Source of the DNA: Acidiphilium sp. C61
GTDB lineage: Bacteria; Pseudomonadota; Alphaproteobacteria; Acetobacterales; Acetobacteraceae
NCBI RefSeq assembly: GCF_902712915.1
Contig: NZ_CACTIA010000005.1
Span: forward strand, 2,454,501 to 2,518,500
Reading direction: 5' to 3'
Length of the DNA stretch: 64,000 bases
Shown: piece by piece, positions 17,226-25,885 of the stretch
Numbering within the stretch: the stretch's first letter is position 1
Layout: each line of letters begins with the position of its first letter
The notes under the pieces: model-generated
What the model was told of the DNA's origin: nothing
The model's input: only the letters and a program-made list of their open reading frames with translations
Databases searched by the model: none
Program-made: the position numbers and the translations under genes

Positions 17226-17866
17226 CCACCAGCCGCTTGCAGATCGGCCTCGTTGCCTCGCTGCTCCTCAATGCCCTCATGATCGGCGCCTTCGGCGGCG
17301 GGCTCGCGGTGCTGTCGCACCGGGGCGGCTGGCACAGGCCGCCGCATCGCCATCCCGGCCCGATCCAGACCGCCGGCCACGCCCTGAAGCCGGCGGACCG
17401 CGCCCGCTTCCGCGCCGCGATGCTCGCGGTGATCCGCAACAATCGCGACCTGATCCGCGACGCGCGGCTGCGCCGCCAGCAGGCGGGGGCGCTGTTCGTC
17501 CGCCCCGATTTCGACCGCGCCGCGATCGCTTCATTGCTGGCGAGGGCGCGGCGGGATCGCGCCGTACTGCTGGCGAAGCTCGACAATACGGCGTTGCGTT
17601 TCGCCGCCACCCTGCCGCAAGGCGAGCGGCGGAAACTGGCGAGCGGCCTCGCCGAACACGGCGAGCTGCAACGGCGGGGCGGCCGTTTTGCTCCTCCTCC
17701 GCAGGGCAGCATTTCTGCCCCCCCGCCGCATGGCGGCAATTTTGCTCCTCCTCCGCAGGGCGGCAATTTTGCCCCTCCTCCGCAGGGCGGCAATTCTGCC
17801 CCCCCGCCGCAGGGCGGCAATTTTATCCCGCCGAAGGGGCAAAAATCTGTGCCGCCGCAGGGCTGA
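17222..17866 (+). CDS. Periplasmic heavy-metal sensor (CnrX/ZraP-like) with repeat tail
   Basis: Membrane-anchored periplasmic protein of the metal-resistance sensor group, 214 residues. It has one N-terminal hydrophobic segment (about 8-30), then a His-rich stretch (H-R-G-G-W-H-R-P-P-H-R-H-P) and a helical hairpin domain with L-K-P-A-D-R-A-R-F and R-R-Q-Q-A-G-A-L-F, as in CnrX/CpxP/ZraP-like proteins. The GTG start overlaps the preceding stop. Residues from about 155 are five copies of P-P-P-Q-G-G-N-F-A encoded by a 27-bp tandem repeat, unusual for the family and absent from the core domain. It probably signals through the small membrane protein to release the ECF sigma factor. Confidence 0.82.
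   Translation: MTTSRLQIGLVASLLLNALMIGAFGGGLAVLSHRGGWHRPPHRHPGPIQTAGHALKPADRARFRAAMLAVIRNNRDLIRDARLRRQQAGALFVRPDFDRAAIASLLARARRDRAVLLAKLDNTALRFAATLPQGERRKLASGLAEHGELQRRGGRFAPPPQGSISAPPPHGGNFAPPPQGGNFAPPPQGGNSAPPPQGGNFIPPKGQKSVPPQG
17691..17830. repeat. 27-bp in-frame tandem repeat, 5 copies
   Basis: Units of the form CCTCCTCCGCAGGGCGGCAA plus TTTTGCT encode P-P-P-Q-G-G-N-F-A at the C terminus of the metal-sensor protein. The period is a multiple of three, so copy-number change would keep the frame. Confidence 0.92.
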
Positions 17867-17954
17867 AGGGGCGACGGATTTCAGGCGCCCGCGCGTTGAA
17901 CCGAATACAGACCCCGCGCGGTCGAAGCGTCACAGATCATCGAGGAACTTGCCC

Positions 17955-18143
17955 ATGCTGTCTCGTACGTTCCGTTTTATTCCCCCTCAGGATGCACGGC
18001 CGGGCCGGGCGGCGCGGATCGCCCGGCGGGCGGTGGCCGCGATCCTGCTCGCCGGGCTCGCCGGCGGGCTTGCGGGATGCGTGGTCTATCCCGGCGGGCC
18101 GCGCCATGGCTGGTGCTACTGGCACCCCTATCGCTGCCGCTGA
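17955..18143 (+). CDS. Small lipoprotein
   Basis: A 62-residue protein with a basic N terminus, a hydrophobic segment (A-I-L-L-A-G-L-A-G-G) and a lipobox L-A-G-C whose cysteine starts a short mature peptide (C-V-V-Y-P-G-G-P-R-H-G-W-C-Y-W-H-P-Y-R-C-R). It is predicted to be membrane-anchored. The mature part is rich in aromatic residues, Pro and Arg, similar in character to the next gene. No function is known. It follows the ECF sigma operon by 88 bases and may belong to its regulon. Confidence 0.7.
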   Translation: MLSRTFRFIPPQDARPGRAARIARRAVAAILLAGLAGGLAGCVVYPGGPRHGWCYWHPYRCR

Positions 18144-18191
18144 TCGCGCCGATCCCGCCTCGTTGCAACGCTCAAGGACAGGGCTGACGAC

Positions 18192-18458
18192 ATGACACAC
18201 AAGTTCAGCACCATCGCTTCCCGGCGCCCGGCGCGGGCCGCGCTCGGGCTTGCGCTCGGCCTCGGCCTCGCCGCCGTGCCGCATGCCGCCCTCGCCTGGG
18301 AACATCCCTGGTGGGGGCCGCGCTTTGCCATCGGCATCGCCGTGCCGGCGCCCGTCTATCCGCCGCCCGTCTATGTCGCGCCGCCGCCGCGCGTCTGGGT
18401 GCCGGGGCATTACAACTGGCGCGGCAGGTGGATTCCCGGCCACTGGCGCTGGCGCTGA
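18192..18458 (+). CDS. Secreted YXWGXW-type small protein
   Basis: An 88-residue exported protein. The signal peptide (about 1-36) ends A-A-L-A, followed by a Pro/Tyr/Val-rich mature region that finishes with V-W-V-P-G-H-Y-N-W-R-G-R-W-I-P-G-H-W-R-W-R. The W-x-P-G-H-Y/W-x-W repeats are characteristic of the YXWGXW repeat family, often found with sigma-factor or envelope-stress loci. Function is unknown. It starts 48 bases after the small lipoprotein gene. Confidence 0.82.
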   Translation: MTHKFSTIASRRPARAALGLALGLGLAAVPHAALAWEHPWWGPRFAIGIAVPAPVYPPPVYVAPPPRVWVPGHYNWRGRWIPGHWRWR

Positions 18459-18471
18459 GCGGGCGGCGGCG

Positions 18472-19875
18472 ATGACCCTCGCATACGCCCAGGCGAAAAG
18501 CCTGACGCCTGCCCAGGCGAAAAGCCTGACGCCTTCTCAGGCGAAAAGCCTGACGCCTGCTCAGGCGATGATCCGCTTCGGCCTGGGCGGGCGGCCGGAC
18601 CAGGCGCCGCCGGCCGATCCGCGCGGCTGGCTGCTCGGCCAGCTCGACGGGCCGGACCCCGCGCTGGCGACACCCTCCTTCGCCGGCCTGCCGAGCGGGG
18701 CCGCCGCCCTCGCCGCCCTGCGCGACGACCGGATGACGCGCAAGCGTCTGGCGCGGCAGGGGCTCTCGCTCAAGGATCATTTCAAGCCGCGCGTCCCGGA
18801 GATGTTCCGCGCCGATGCCGCTGCCCAGCTCGGCTGGGCGCTGCGCACCGACGCGCCGTTCCGCGAGCGGCTGGTGTGGTTCTGGGCGAATCATTTCACC
18901 GTGTCGATGCGCCAGGGCGGCACCGCCGCGCTGATCGGCCCGTTCCTGCGCGAGGCGATCCGCCCGCATGTCACCGGCCGGTTCACCGACATGGTGCTGG
19001 CGGTGGAGCGGCATCCGGCGATGTTGCTCTATCTCGGCAATGCCGGGTCGGTCGGGCCGGATAGCCGGGCCGGGGTGCGGCGGCATCGCGGGCTCAACGA
19101 GAATCTCGGCCGCGAGTGCATGGAGCTGCACACGGTGAGCCTGCGCGCCGGCTACAGCCAGCAGGACGTCATCGCCATGGCGAAGCTGCTCACCGGATGG
19201 TCGGTCGATCCCAGGGCGGAGCCGACCGGGTTCCGCTTCCACCCCTTCGCCCATGAGCCGGGGCCGCAGACGCTGATGGGGCGCAGCTTTCCGCCGGGCG
19301 AGGCGGGCGGCATCGCGGCGCTGCGGTTCCTGTCGACCTATCACACCACCTGGACGGCGCTGGCGACCAAGCTGGTGCGGCATTTCGTCGCCGACCAGCC
19401 GCCGCCAGAGGCGGTTGCGCATGTCGCCGGCGTGCTGGCCGGCACGCAGGGCGATTTGCGGGCGGCCTCGGCGGCGCTGGTCGATCTGCCGCAGGCGTGG
19501 ATACCGGGGCGCAAGATCAAGACGCCGGTCGAGTATTTCGTCTCGGTCGGCCGCGCGCTCGGCGAGACCGAGGCGAAGGTGCCGGCGGCGCTGGGGATGC
19601 TGCGGCGGCTCGGCCAGCCGCTCTGGGCGGCGCCGCTGCCCAATGGATGGTCGGATCTCGGCGGCGACTGGAGCGGGCCGGACGCGGTGCTGGCGCGGAT
19701 CGACTTCGCCTATACCATGGCCGGGCACAGTCACGACCGTGCCCCCGCCGCCATCGCCACGGCCGCACTCGGCGCGCAGCTGCGCCCGGACACGCTGGCG
19801 GCGGTGAGCACCGCCGGCTCGCCGCGCGAGGCGCTGTCGCTGCTGTTCGCTTCTCCCGAATTTCTCAGACGGTGA
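18472..19875 (+). CDS. DUF1800 family protein
   Basis: A 467-residue member of the DUF1800 family, which is typically encoded next to a DUF1501 protein, as here. Family-like features are the W-F-W-A-N-H-F-T-V segment, N-E-N-L-G-R-E-C-M-E-L-H-T-V (very typical) and L-T-G-W-S-V. The N terminus carries three in-frame copies of A-Q-A-K-S-L-T-P, encoded by a 24-bp tandem repeat at 18487-18558, unlike other members. There is no signal peptide in this start; the usual beginning of the family fold is A-M-I-R-F-G-L-G-G-R-P. Biochemical role is unknown, and an envelope or polysaccharide-related role has been suggested for the pair. Confidence 0.9.
   Translation: MTLAYAQAKSLTPAQAKSLTPSQAKSLTPAQAMIRFGLGGRPDQAPPADPRGWLLGQLDGPDPALATPSFAGLPSGAAALAALRDDRMTRKRLARQGLSLKDHFKPRVPEMFRADAAAQLGWALRTDAPFRERLVWFWANHFTVSMRQGGTAALIGPFLREAIRPHVTGRFTDMVLAVERHPAMLLYLGNAGSVGPDSRAGVRRHRGLNENLGRECMELHTVSLRAGYSQQDVIAMAKLLTGWSVDPRAEPTGFRFHPFAHEPGPQTLMGRSFPPGEAGGIAALRFLSTYHTTWTALATKLVRHFVADQPPPEAVAHVAGVLAGTQGDLRAASAALVDLPQAWIPGRKIKTPVEYFVSVGRALGETEAKVPAALGMLRRLGQPLWAAPLPNGWSDLGGDWSGPDAVLARIDFAYTMAGHSHDRAPAAIATAALGAQLRPDTLAAVSTAGSPREALSLLFASPEFLRR
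18487..18558. repeat. 24-bp in-frame tandem repeat, 3 copies
   Basis: Three nearly perfect units (GCCCAGGCGAAAAGCCTGAC plus GCCT), with a partial fourth, encode A-Q-A-K-S-L-T-P at the N terminus of the DUF1800 protein. The unit also contains the inverted repeat AGGC/GCCT. Confidence 0.95.
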
Positions 19876-19880
19876 CCGAC

Positions 19881-21134
19881 ATGAACCTCTCCCGCCGCGC
19901 GACGCTGCTGGGCCTCGCGACCGTCGCTACCCTGGGCCGGACCCGGCTCGCCCTCGCCGCCGCGCCGACCGATTCGCGCTTCGTCGTCGTGCTGCTGCGC
20001 GGCGCGCTCGACGGGATGGAGGCCGTCATTCCGCATGGCGACCCCGATCTCGCGCGGCTGCGGCCGGGCCTCGTGCCGCAGGCGGCGTTGTGGCACGATC
20101 TCGGCGGGTTCTACGCGCTGCACCCGGCGCTGGCGCGGTTCCACACGCTCTACGCCGCCGGCGAGCTGCTGGCGGTGCATGCGATCGCCGGTCCGTACCG
20201 GACGCGCAGCCATTTCGAGGCGCAGGACCTGTTGCAGACCGGTGTCGAGCAGATCGGCATGAATTCGGGCTGGCTCAACCGGCTCATCGCCGAGCTGCCG
20301 GCGGATGGCGATCCGGGCGGGATCGGGCTGGCGGCGGGGATCGGCACGCCGCTGATCCTGCGCGGGGCAGCGCCGGTGGGCGCCTATGCGCCGGTTGGCT
20401 TCGCGCAGCCGGATCAGGGGCTTTATGCGGCGATCGGCCGGCTCAATGCGGGCGATCCGGTGTTCGGCCCGGCAATCGCCCGCGGGCTCGGGTCGCGGCG
20501 GTTCGACCAAGCGACCTTCACCGCCGGAGCGGCGCCGGCGATGGAGGATGAGCATATGATGAACCCGGCGGGGCCTGCCCATCCGGTCGGTCGTCCAGCC
20601 GATCGCCTGGCCGGTCACCCGGCCGATCGCTATGGGTTTCCCGAGCTTGCCGCCCGGGTGGGCACGCTGCTCGCCGCGGCACAGGGGCCGCGGATCGCCG
20701 CCTTCCAGCTCGAAGGGTGGGATACGCATGTCAACCAGATGCAGCTGCTGCCCGGCCCGCTCGGCGGCCTCGATCGCGGGGTGGCGGCGCTGAAGGCGGC
20801 GCTGGGCCCGGCCTGGGCGAAGACGGCGGTGCTGGTGATCACCGAGTTTGGCCGCACCGCGCGGGTCAACGGCACGCGCGGGACCGATCATGGCACCGCG
20901 ACGGTCGCCTTTCTTGCCGGCGGCGCGGTGCTGGGCGGGCGGGTGAAGGCGACCTGGCCGGGGCTGAAGGACCGGCAGCTGTTCCAGAACCGCGATCTCG
21001 CGCCGACGGCGGATCTGCGCGCCCTGGCCAAGGGCGTTCTGGCGGCGCAGTTCGGGCTGGGGCCGGCGGCGCTCGGGCGGATTTTCCCCGAGAGTGCGGC
21101 GATTGCGCCGATGGGCGGGTTGCTGCGCGCCTGA
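19881..21134 (+). CDS. DUF1501 family exported protein
   Basis: A 417-residue member of the DUF1501 family (sulfatase/alkaline-phosphatase-like fold in some models). The N terminus N-L-S-R-R-A-T-L-L-G-L-A is a twin-arginine (Tat) type signal with a hydrophobic core ending near A-L-A-A-A. Later conserved pieces are E-G-W-D-T-H-V-N-Q and V-I-T-E-F-G-R-T-A-R-V-N-G-T-R-G-T-D-H-G, typical of the family. It starts 5 bases after the DUF1800 gene, the usual pairing. Around residues 230-250 there is a short G-R-P-A-D-R-L-A-G-H-P-A-D-R repeat encoded by a GC-rich tandem unit. Substrate and function are unknown. Confidence 0.9.
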   Translation: MNLSRRATLLGLATVATLGRTRLALAAAPTDSRFVVVLLRGALDGMEAVIPHGDPDLARLRPGLVPQAALWHDLGGFYALHPALARFHTLYAAGELLAVHAIAGPYRTRSHFEAQDLLQTGVEQIGMNSGWLNRLIAELPADGDPGGIGLAAGIGTPLILRGAAPVGAYAPVGFAQPDQGLYAAIGRLNAGDPVFGPAIARGLGSRRFDQATFTAGAAPAMEDEHMMNPAGPAHPVGRPADRLAGHPADRYGFPELAARVGTLLAAAQGPRIAAFQLEGWDTHVNQMQLLPGPLGGLDRGVAALKAALGPAWAKTAVLVITEFGRTARVNGTRGTDHGTATVAFLAGGAVLGGRVKATWPGLKDRQLFQNRDLAPTADLRALAKGVLAAQFGLGPAALGRIFPESAAIAPMGGLLRA

Positions 21135-21152
21135 GCGGTCCGGTTGGCCCAC

Positions 21153-21200
21153 CCCGCCTTGTCCGCCCCGCCTTGTCCGCCCCGTCTTGTCCGATCCGCG
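21153..21200. repeat. 15-bp tandem repeat upstream of the photolyase gene, 3 copies
   Basis: Units of CCGCCTTGTCCGCCC lie in the short gap between the DUF1501 stop and the photolyase start. Coding is not evident. Confidence 0.8.
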
Positions 21201-21221
21201 CGGGCGATTATTTCGGGCGGG

Positions 21222-22811
21222 ATGGGAAGTTCTGTTTCGGTTGTCTGGTTCAAGCGCGACCTGCGGCTTGTCGATCACGCGGCGCTGACGGCGGCGGCCG
21301 CCGCGGGCGCCGTGCTGCCGCTGGTGATCGTCGAGCCGGAATACTGGCGGCTGCCGGATGTGTCGCACCGGCAATACGCGTTCCTGGCCGGCTGCATCGA
21401 GGATCTGGCGGCGGCGATCGCGGCGGCGGGCGGGCGGCTTGTGGTGTGTGTCGGCGCGGCGGTCGAGGTGCTGGAGGCGCTGCGCCGGCGGTTGGGCGGG
21501 TTCGCCCTGTGGTCGCACGAGGAGACCGGCAATCGCTGGACCCATGCGCGGGACCGGGCGGTGCGGCGCTGGGCGCGGGCGCAGGGGGTGGCGTGGACCG
21601 AGCTGCGTCAGTTCGGCGTGATCCGTGGCCCGGCGCTGGATCGCGACCGCTGGGCGGCGCAGTGGGACCGGATGATGGCGGCACCTTTGCTGCCGCAGCC
21701 GCGCGGCATCGCCTGGGCGGCGCCGCCGGAGGGGCTGGCGGCGGCAGGTGTTCCGGCGGCGGCGTCCCTCGGCCTCGCGCCGGACGGGTTGCGGTGCGGC
21801 CAGGCGCCGGGGCGGGCGGCGGCGCTGGCAACGCTCGGCTCGTTCCTCGCGACGAGGGGCGAGGACTATACCAGGGCGATGTCATCGCCGGTGTCGGGCG
21901 AGGCTTCGTGCTCGCGGCTTTCGCCCTATCTCGCCCATGGCTGCGTCTCGATCCGCGAGGCGGCGCAGGCGGCGTGGCGGCGGCAGCGCGAGGTGCCGGC
22001 TTCCAGCCGCTGGGGGGCGGCGCTGCGATCGTTCATCGCCCGGCTGCACTGGCATTGCCATTTCATCCAGAAGCTGGAGGCCGAGCCGGAGGCGGAGTGG
22101 CGGCCCTTTGCCCGGATCTATGAGGGGATGCGGCCGCCGGCCGACCCGGCGCGCCTCGCCGCCTGGGCGGAGGGGCGGACGGGGTATCCGTTCATCGATG
22201 CGGCGATGCGCTACCTCGCGGCGCAGGGATGGATCAATTTCCGCATGCGGGCGATGCTGATGTCGTTCGCGAGCCATGACCTGTTCCTGCCCTGGCAGGA
22301 GAGCGGCCTCGTGCTGGCGCGGCTGTTCACCGATTACGAGCCGGGAATCCACTGGCCGCAATGCCAGATGCAGTCCGGCGAGACCGGGATCAACACGGTG
22401 CGGGTGTATTCGCCGGTCAAGCAGGGACACGACCAGGACCCAGCGGGCGGGTTCATCCGCCGCCATGTGCCGGAGCTGGCGGCGGTGGCGGGGGCGCTGG
22501 TGCATGAGCCCTGGCGGCTCGACGCGGGCGAGCGGGCGCGTCTCTGCCCGGACTATCCGGCGCGGATCGTGATCCATGAGGAGGCGGCGCGGGCGGCGAA
22601 GGCGGCGCTGTTCGCGCGGCGGCAACTGGTCGAGGCGCAGCGCGAGGCGGATGCGGTGCAGCGCCGCCACGGCTCGCGCCGGGGCCGGGGTCGGGGCCTG
22701 GCCCTGGCCCGGCCGCAACGGAGCGCCCGCGCCAATGCCGCGCCGGGGCAGCTTTCGTTAGATCTCGATCCCGGTCCCGATCACGATCAGGGGCGCCCGG
22801 CCGGCGGCTGA
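21222..22811 (+). CDS. phrB: Deoxyribodipyrimidine photolyase / cryptochrome family protein
   Basis: Blue-light flavoprotein expected to repair cyclobutane pyrimidine dimers; 529 residues. The start at 21222 gives V-V-W-F-K-R-D-L-R-L, the canonical N terminus of the antenna-chromophore domain. The FAD-binding C-terminal half shows S-R-L-S-P-Y-L-A-H-G-C-V-S, G-R-T-G-Y-P-F-I-D-A-A-M-R, G-W-I-N-F-R-M-R-A and the W-P-Q-C-Q-M-Q-S-G-E-T-G-I-N block. The W-P-Q-C-Q form resembles FAD-binding photolyases of the cryptochrome-like bacterial branch. The last 60 residues are low-complexity (R-G-R-G-R-G, D-L-D-P-G-P-D-H-D). Symbol given for general family; the subclass (CPD, CRY-DASH-like or other) is not certain. 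Confidence 0.9.
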   Translation: MGSSVSVVWFKRDLRLVDHAALTAAAAAGAVLPLVIVEPEYWRLPDVSHRQYAFLAGCIEDLAAAIAAAGGRLVVCVGAAVEVLEALRRRLGGFALWSHEETGNRWTHARDRAVRRWARAQGVAWTELRQFGVIRGPALDRDRWAAQWDRMMAAPLLPQPRGIAWAAPPEGLAAAGVPAAASLGLAPDGLRCGQAPGRAAALATLGSFLATRGEDYTRAMSSPVSGEASCSRLSPYLAHGCVSIREAAQAAWRRQREVPASSRWGAALRSFIARLHWHCHFIQKLEAEPEAEWRPFARIYEGMRPPADPARLAAWAEGRTGYPFIDAAMRYLAAQGWINFRMRAMLMSFASHDLFLPWQESGLVLARLFTDYEPGIHWPQCQMQSGETGINTVRVYSPVKQGHDQDPAGGFIRRHVPELAAVAGALVHEPWRLDAGERARLCPDYPARIVIHEEAARAAKAALFARRQLVEAQREADAVQRRHGSRRGRGRGLALARPQRSARANAAPGQLSLDLDPGPDHDQGRPAGG

Positions 22812-22904
22812 GACGCGGCGGCGGGCGGCGCACGAAGTTGCTCGACAGGATGGGGCGCGCGCGGCATAATCCAGAGTTGAATTGGATCATTTCATTTTAG
22901 CCTT

Positions 22905-23112
22905 GGCGCGCGTTCCGATCCTGACGGATCGGATTTCGCGGTCTAGAGCACGTTCCGATCCTTTCGGATCGGATGTCGTGCTCTATCGTGTTGATAATTA
23001 GAGCATCTTTATCCGATCAGATAATTCCATCTGATCGGATGATGCTCTAACGTGATGATAACCTGAGCGTCTTTATCCGATCGGGAGATTTCATCTGATC
23101 GGATGAGGCTCT
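22905..23112. repeat. Cluster of four REP-like palindromes between the photolyase and glycosyltransferase genes
   Basis: Order: a partial type B element (22905-22943), a full type B element (22945-22984: AGAGCACG ends, GATCC/GGATC stem), a full type A element (23000-23048: AGAGCATC/GATGCTCT ends around ATCCGATCAGAT and its complement) and a diverged type A element (23065-23112). This fills most of the 320-base gap; nothing else is seen in it. Confidence 0.9.
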
Positions 23113-23131
23113 AACGTATTATTTGGACGAT

Positions 23132-25885
23132 ATGAAGAAAAAGCAAACTAACAATATTAAAAATACAAATCGAGACGAGTCGAAAGACGAGAAGGCGCTC
23201 CCGCCGGGCGATGCCGGGGACCGGGGAGGGGATGTCGCGCCGGCAGCGTCATCCGACGAGGCGACGGTGCGGCGGCCGGTCGGATATCTGGAGCGTTGCG
23301 ATTACGAAATCATTTCCGGCTGGATCTGGGATCCGGAGCGGCCGGACGAGCCGTTGGACATCGACCTTGTCGAGGGCGGGGTGACGCTGTTCCGGGTGCG
23401 GGCCGATCTCTACCGGCCGGATCTGGAGCAGGCGGGATATGGCAACGGGCGACACGCGTTCTCGATCGTCGGGCTCGACATGGTGCTGCCGCATTCGCGG
23501 CACCTGGTGAGCATCCGCCGGGCATCGGACGGGCTCGACCTGCTGGGCTCGCCGCACTGGATCGTGCGCTCGCCGCCGGCTCTCGACGAGCCGGCGCGGC
23601 GCTTCATGACCGAGGCCTTCGTGCAGGCCAGCCTCGCCGCGAAGGCGCCGGCCGAGCTTGCCGGCGGGATCGGCCTCCTGTTCAGGCTGCTGAACCATTC
23701 CCTCAACGCGCATGACCGGCTGGCCGAGGCGGCGGGGATGACGGCGGCGGCGGCGCGCGAGGGGCTGGTGCCGCGCGCCGAGCTCGACGGCCGGACCGGC
23801 GGCATCATCGACGCGCTGGGCCAGGCCTATCCGCTGCTGATCCTCGGCCCCGCGGGTGCGGCCGAGACGGCGCCGGAGGTTTCGGTCATCATTCCCGCGC
23901 ATAATCATTTCGATCACACCTATCGCTGCCTCGAGTCGATCCGGGATCATTTTCCGCGCCGCTCCTGCGAGATCGTCATCGTCGATGACGGCTCCACCGA
24001 CGAGACGCTGTTCTGCACGCTGGTGCTCGCCGGGCCGGTGCGGGTGGTGCGCACGCCCGCGCAGCTCGGCTTCGTGGGGGCGAGCAATGCCGGCGCGCGG
24101 GAGGCGCGCGGGCGGTATCTGCTGTTCCTCAACAACGACACGCTGGTCCGCGAGGGATGGCTGGATGCGCTGGTCGACACGTTCGAGCAGGTGCCGGGGG
24201 TCGGCATCGCGGGGTCGCGGCTGCTGGCCGAGGACGGCACGCTGCAGGAGGTGGGCGGGATCGTCTGGCGCCTCGGCGACGGGTGGAACTGGGGACGCGG
24301 GGCCGATCCGGCGGAGCCGCGCTTCCTGCATCTGCGCGATGCCGACTGGGTGTCCGGCGCCGCGCTGATGATCGAGCGGGTGCTGTTCCAGACGCTGGGC
24401 GGCTTCGATACCCATTACGCGCCGGCCTATTACGAGGATGTCGATCTCGCCTTCAGGGTTCGCCAGCTCGGCCGAAGGGTGGTGGTGCAGCCGGCGTCGG
24501 AAGTGGTGCATCTCGAAGGCGTCAGCAATGGCGTCGATGTCGCCGGCAGCGGGCTCAAGCGCTACCAGCTTGTCAACCAGCGCAAGTTCCAGGCGCGCTG
24601 GAAGGACGTGCTCGCCGGGCACGGCTTCAATGGCGAGTGCCCCGACCTCGAGGCCGAGCGGCAGGTGCGCCGGCGGGCCTATTTCATCGACGACACCGTG
24701 CCGACGCCCGATCTCGATGCCGGATCGAACGCGGCGGTCGCGCATATGCGCGCGTTGCTCGCACTCGGCTACAAGGTGACCTTCGTGCCGGCCGATAACA
24801 TGCAGGATCACCAGCCCTATACCGGCGATCTGCGCAAGGTCGGCATCGAGTGCCTGCACGCGCCGTTCGCGCGGTCGGTCGAGGAGGTGTTCCGCGATGC
24901 GCTGGTCGCGCCCGACCTCGTCTATATCCACCGCTACTCGAACGCCGCCAAATACGCGATGCTGACGCGGCGTTATTTTCCGAAAACCCGCATCGTCTAC
25001 AACGTCGCCGACCTGCATTTCCTGCGCCTCGAACGCCAGGCGGCGGTGGCGCCGGGCGATGCGGCGACGGTCGGGCTGGCGGCGCAGAAGGCGGGGGAAC
25101 TCGCGGTGATGCGGGTGGTGGACGCGGTGATCGTCCATTCCTCGGTCGAGGCGGAGATGCTCGACACGCTCGCGCCGGAGATCGAAACCCATGTGGTGCC
25201 ATGGGCGGTGCGGCCGCGCCCGGCGCCGGTGCCGTTCGCGCAGCGGGCGGGCATCGCGTTCGTCGGCGGCTTCGGGCATCCGCCCAATGTCGACGCCGTG
25301 CGGCATTATGCCGAGGATATCCTGCCATTGGTGCGCGAGAGCCTGCCGGCGGCGACGAGCCATATCGTCGGCAGCCGGATGCCGGAGGCGGTGAGCCGGC
25401 TGCACGGGGGCGGGCTGGTGACGGTGGGCTATGTGCCCGATCTGGCGGAAGTGCTGCACCGGGTGCGCTGCACCGTGGCGCCGCTGCGCTTCGGCGCCGG
25501 GATCAAGGGCAAGGTGCTGGAGAGTTTCGCGCACGGGCTGCCCTGCGTGATGAGCCCGGTCGCCGCCGAGGGGCTCGATCTGCCGGCGCCGCTGGACTGG
25601 CTGGTTGCCGGTTCGGCGGAGGAGTTCGCCGCCAAGATCGTCCGCGTGCATGAGGACGAGGCGCTGAACCGCCGTCTCGCCGAGGCGGGGCTCGCCTACA
25701 TCGTTGCGCGCTACAGCGAGGTGGCCACGCTCGCGGCGCTGGGTCGCGCGGTCGATGTGTTGGCGGCCTCAAACGCGGGGTCGGGGGCGGGGGCGGCGGT
25801 GGGGGCCGCGCCGGCGGGCCCGCCGCGTCAGCTGGCGGCGAGGCGGGCGAGAACCGCCTCCGCGGTCTCCAGCCCGGAGAGATAG
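23132..25885 (+). CDS. Two-domain glycosyltransferase (GT2 plus GT4)
   Basis: A 917-residue glycosyltransferase. After an Asn/Lys-rich, AT-rich-encoded leader (about 1-50) comes a small beta module with I-S-G-W-I-W-D-P-E-R-P, a GT2 domain (about 250-480) and a GT4/GT-B domain (about 690-885). The GT2 domain has V-S-V-I-I-P-A-H-N, I-V-D-D-G-S-T-D, L-F-L-N-N-D-T and a Y-E-D-V-D-L-A-F-R motif. The GT4 domain has F-V-G-G-F-G-H-P-P-N-V-D-A and A-P-L-R-F-G-A-G-I-K-G-K-V-L-E-S. Two active sites suggest sequential addition of sugars in a surface polysaccharide. The ATG at 23132 is preferred to an in-frame TTG 9 bases upstream. Its last 58 bases overlap the convergent FAD oxidoreductase gene. Confidence 0.88.
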   Translation: MKKKQTNNIKNTNRDESKDEKALPPGDAGDRGGDVAPAASSDEATVRRPVGYLERCDYEIISGWIWDPERPDEPLDIDLVEGGVTLFRVRADLYRPDLEQAGYGNGRHAFSIVGLDMVLPHSRHLVSIRRASDGLDLLGSPHWIVRSPPALDEPARRFMTEAFVQASLAAKAPAELAGGIGLLFRLLNHSLNAHDRLAEAAGMTAAAAREGLVPRAELDGRTGGIIDALGQAYPLLILGPAGAAETAPEVSVIIPAHNHFDHTYRCLESIRDHFPRRSCEIVIVDDGSTDETLFCTLVLAGPVRVVRTPAQLGFVGASNAGAREARGRYLLFLNNDTLVREGWLDALVDTFEQVPGVGIAGSRLLAEDGTLQEVGGIVWRLGDGWNWGRGADPAEPRFLHLRDADWVSGAALMIERVLFQTLGGFDTHYAPAYYEDVDLAFRVRQLGRRVVVQPASEVVHLEGVSNGVDVAGSGLKRYQLVNQRKFQARWKDVLAGHGFNGECPDLEAERQVRRRAYFIDDTVPTPDLDAGSNAAVAHMRALLALGYKVTFVPADNMQDHQPYTGDLRKVGIECLHAPFARSVEEVFRDALVAPDLVYIHRYSNAAKYAMLTRRYFPKTRIVYNVADLHFLRLERQAAVAPGDAATVGLAAQKAGELAVMRVVDAVIVHSSVEAEMLDTLAPEIETHVVPWAVRPRPAPVPFAQRAGIAFVGGFGHPPNVDAVRHYAEDILPLVRESLPAATSHIVGSRMPEAVSRLHGGGLVTVGYVPDLAEVLHRVRCTVAPLRFGAGIKGKVLESFAHGLPCVMSPVAAEGLDLPAPLDWLVAGSAEEFAAKIVRVHEDEALNRRLAEAGLAYIVARYSEVATLAALGRAVDVLAASNAGSGAGAAVGAAPAGPPRQLAARRARTASAVSSPER

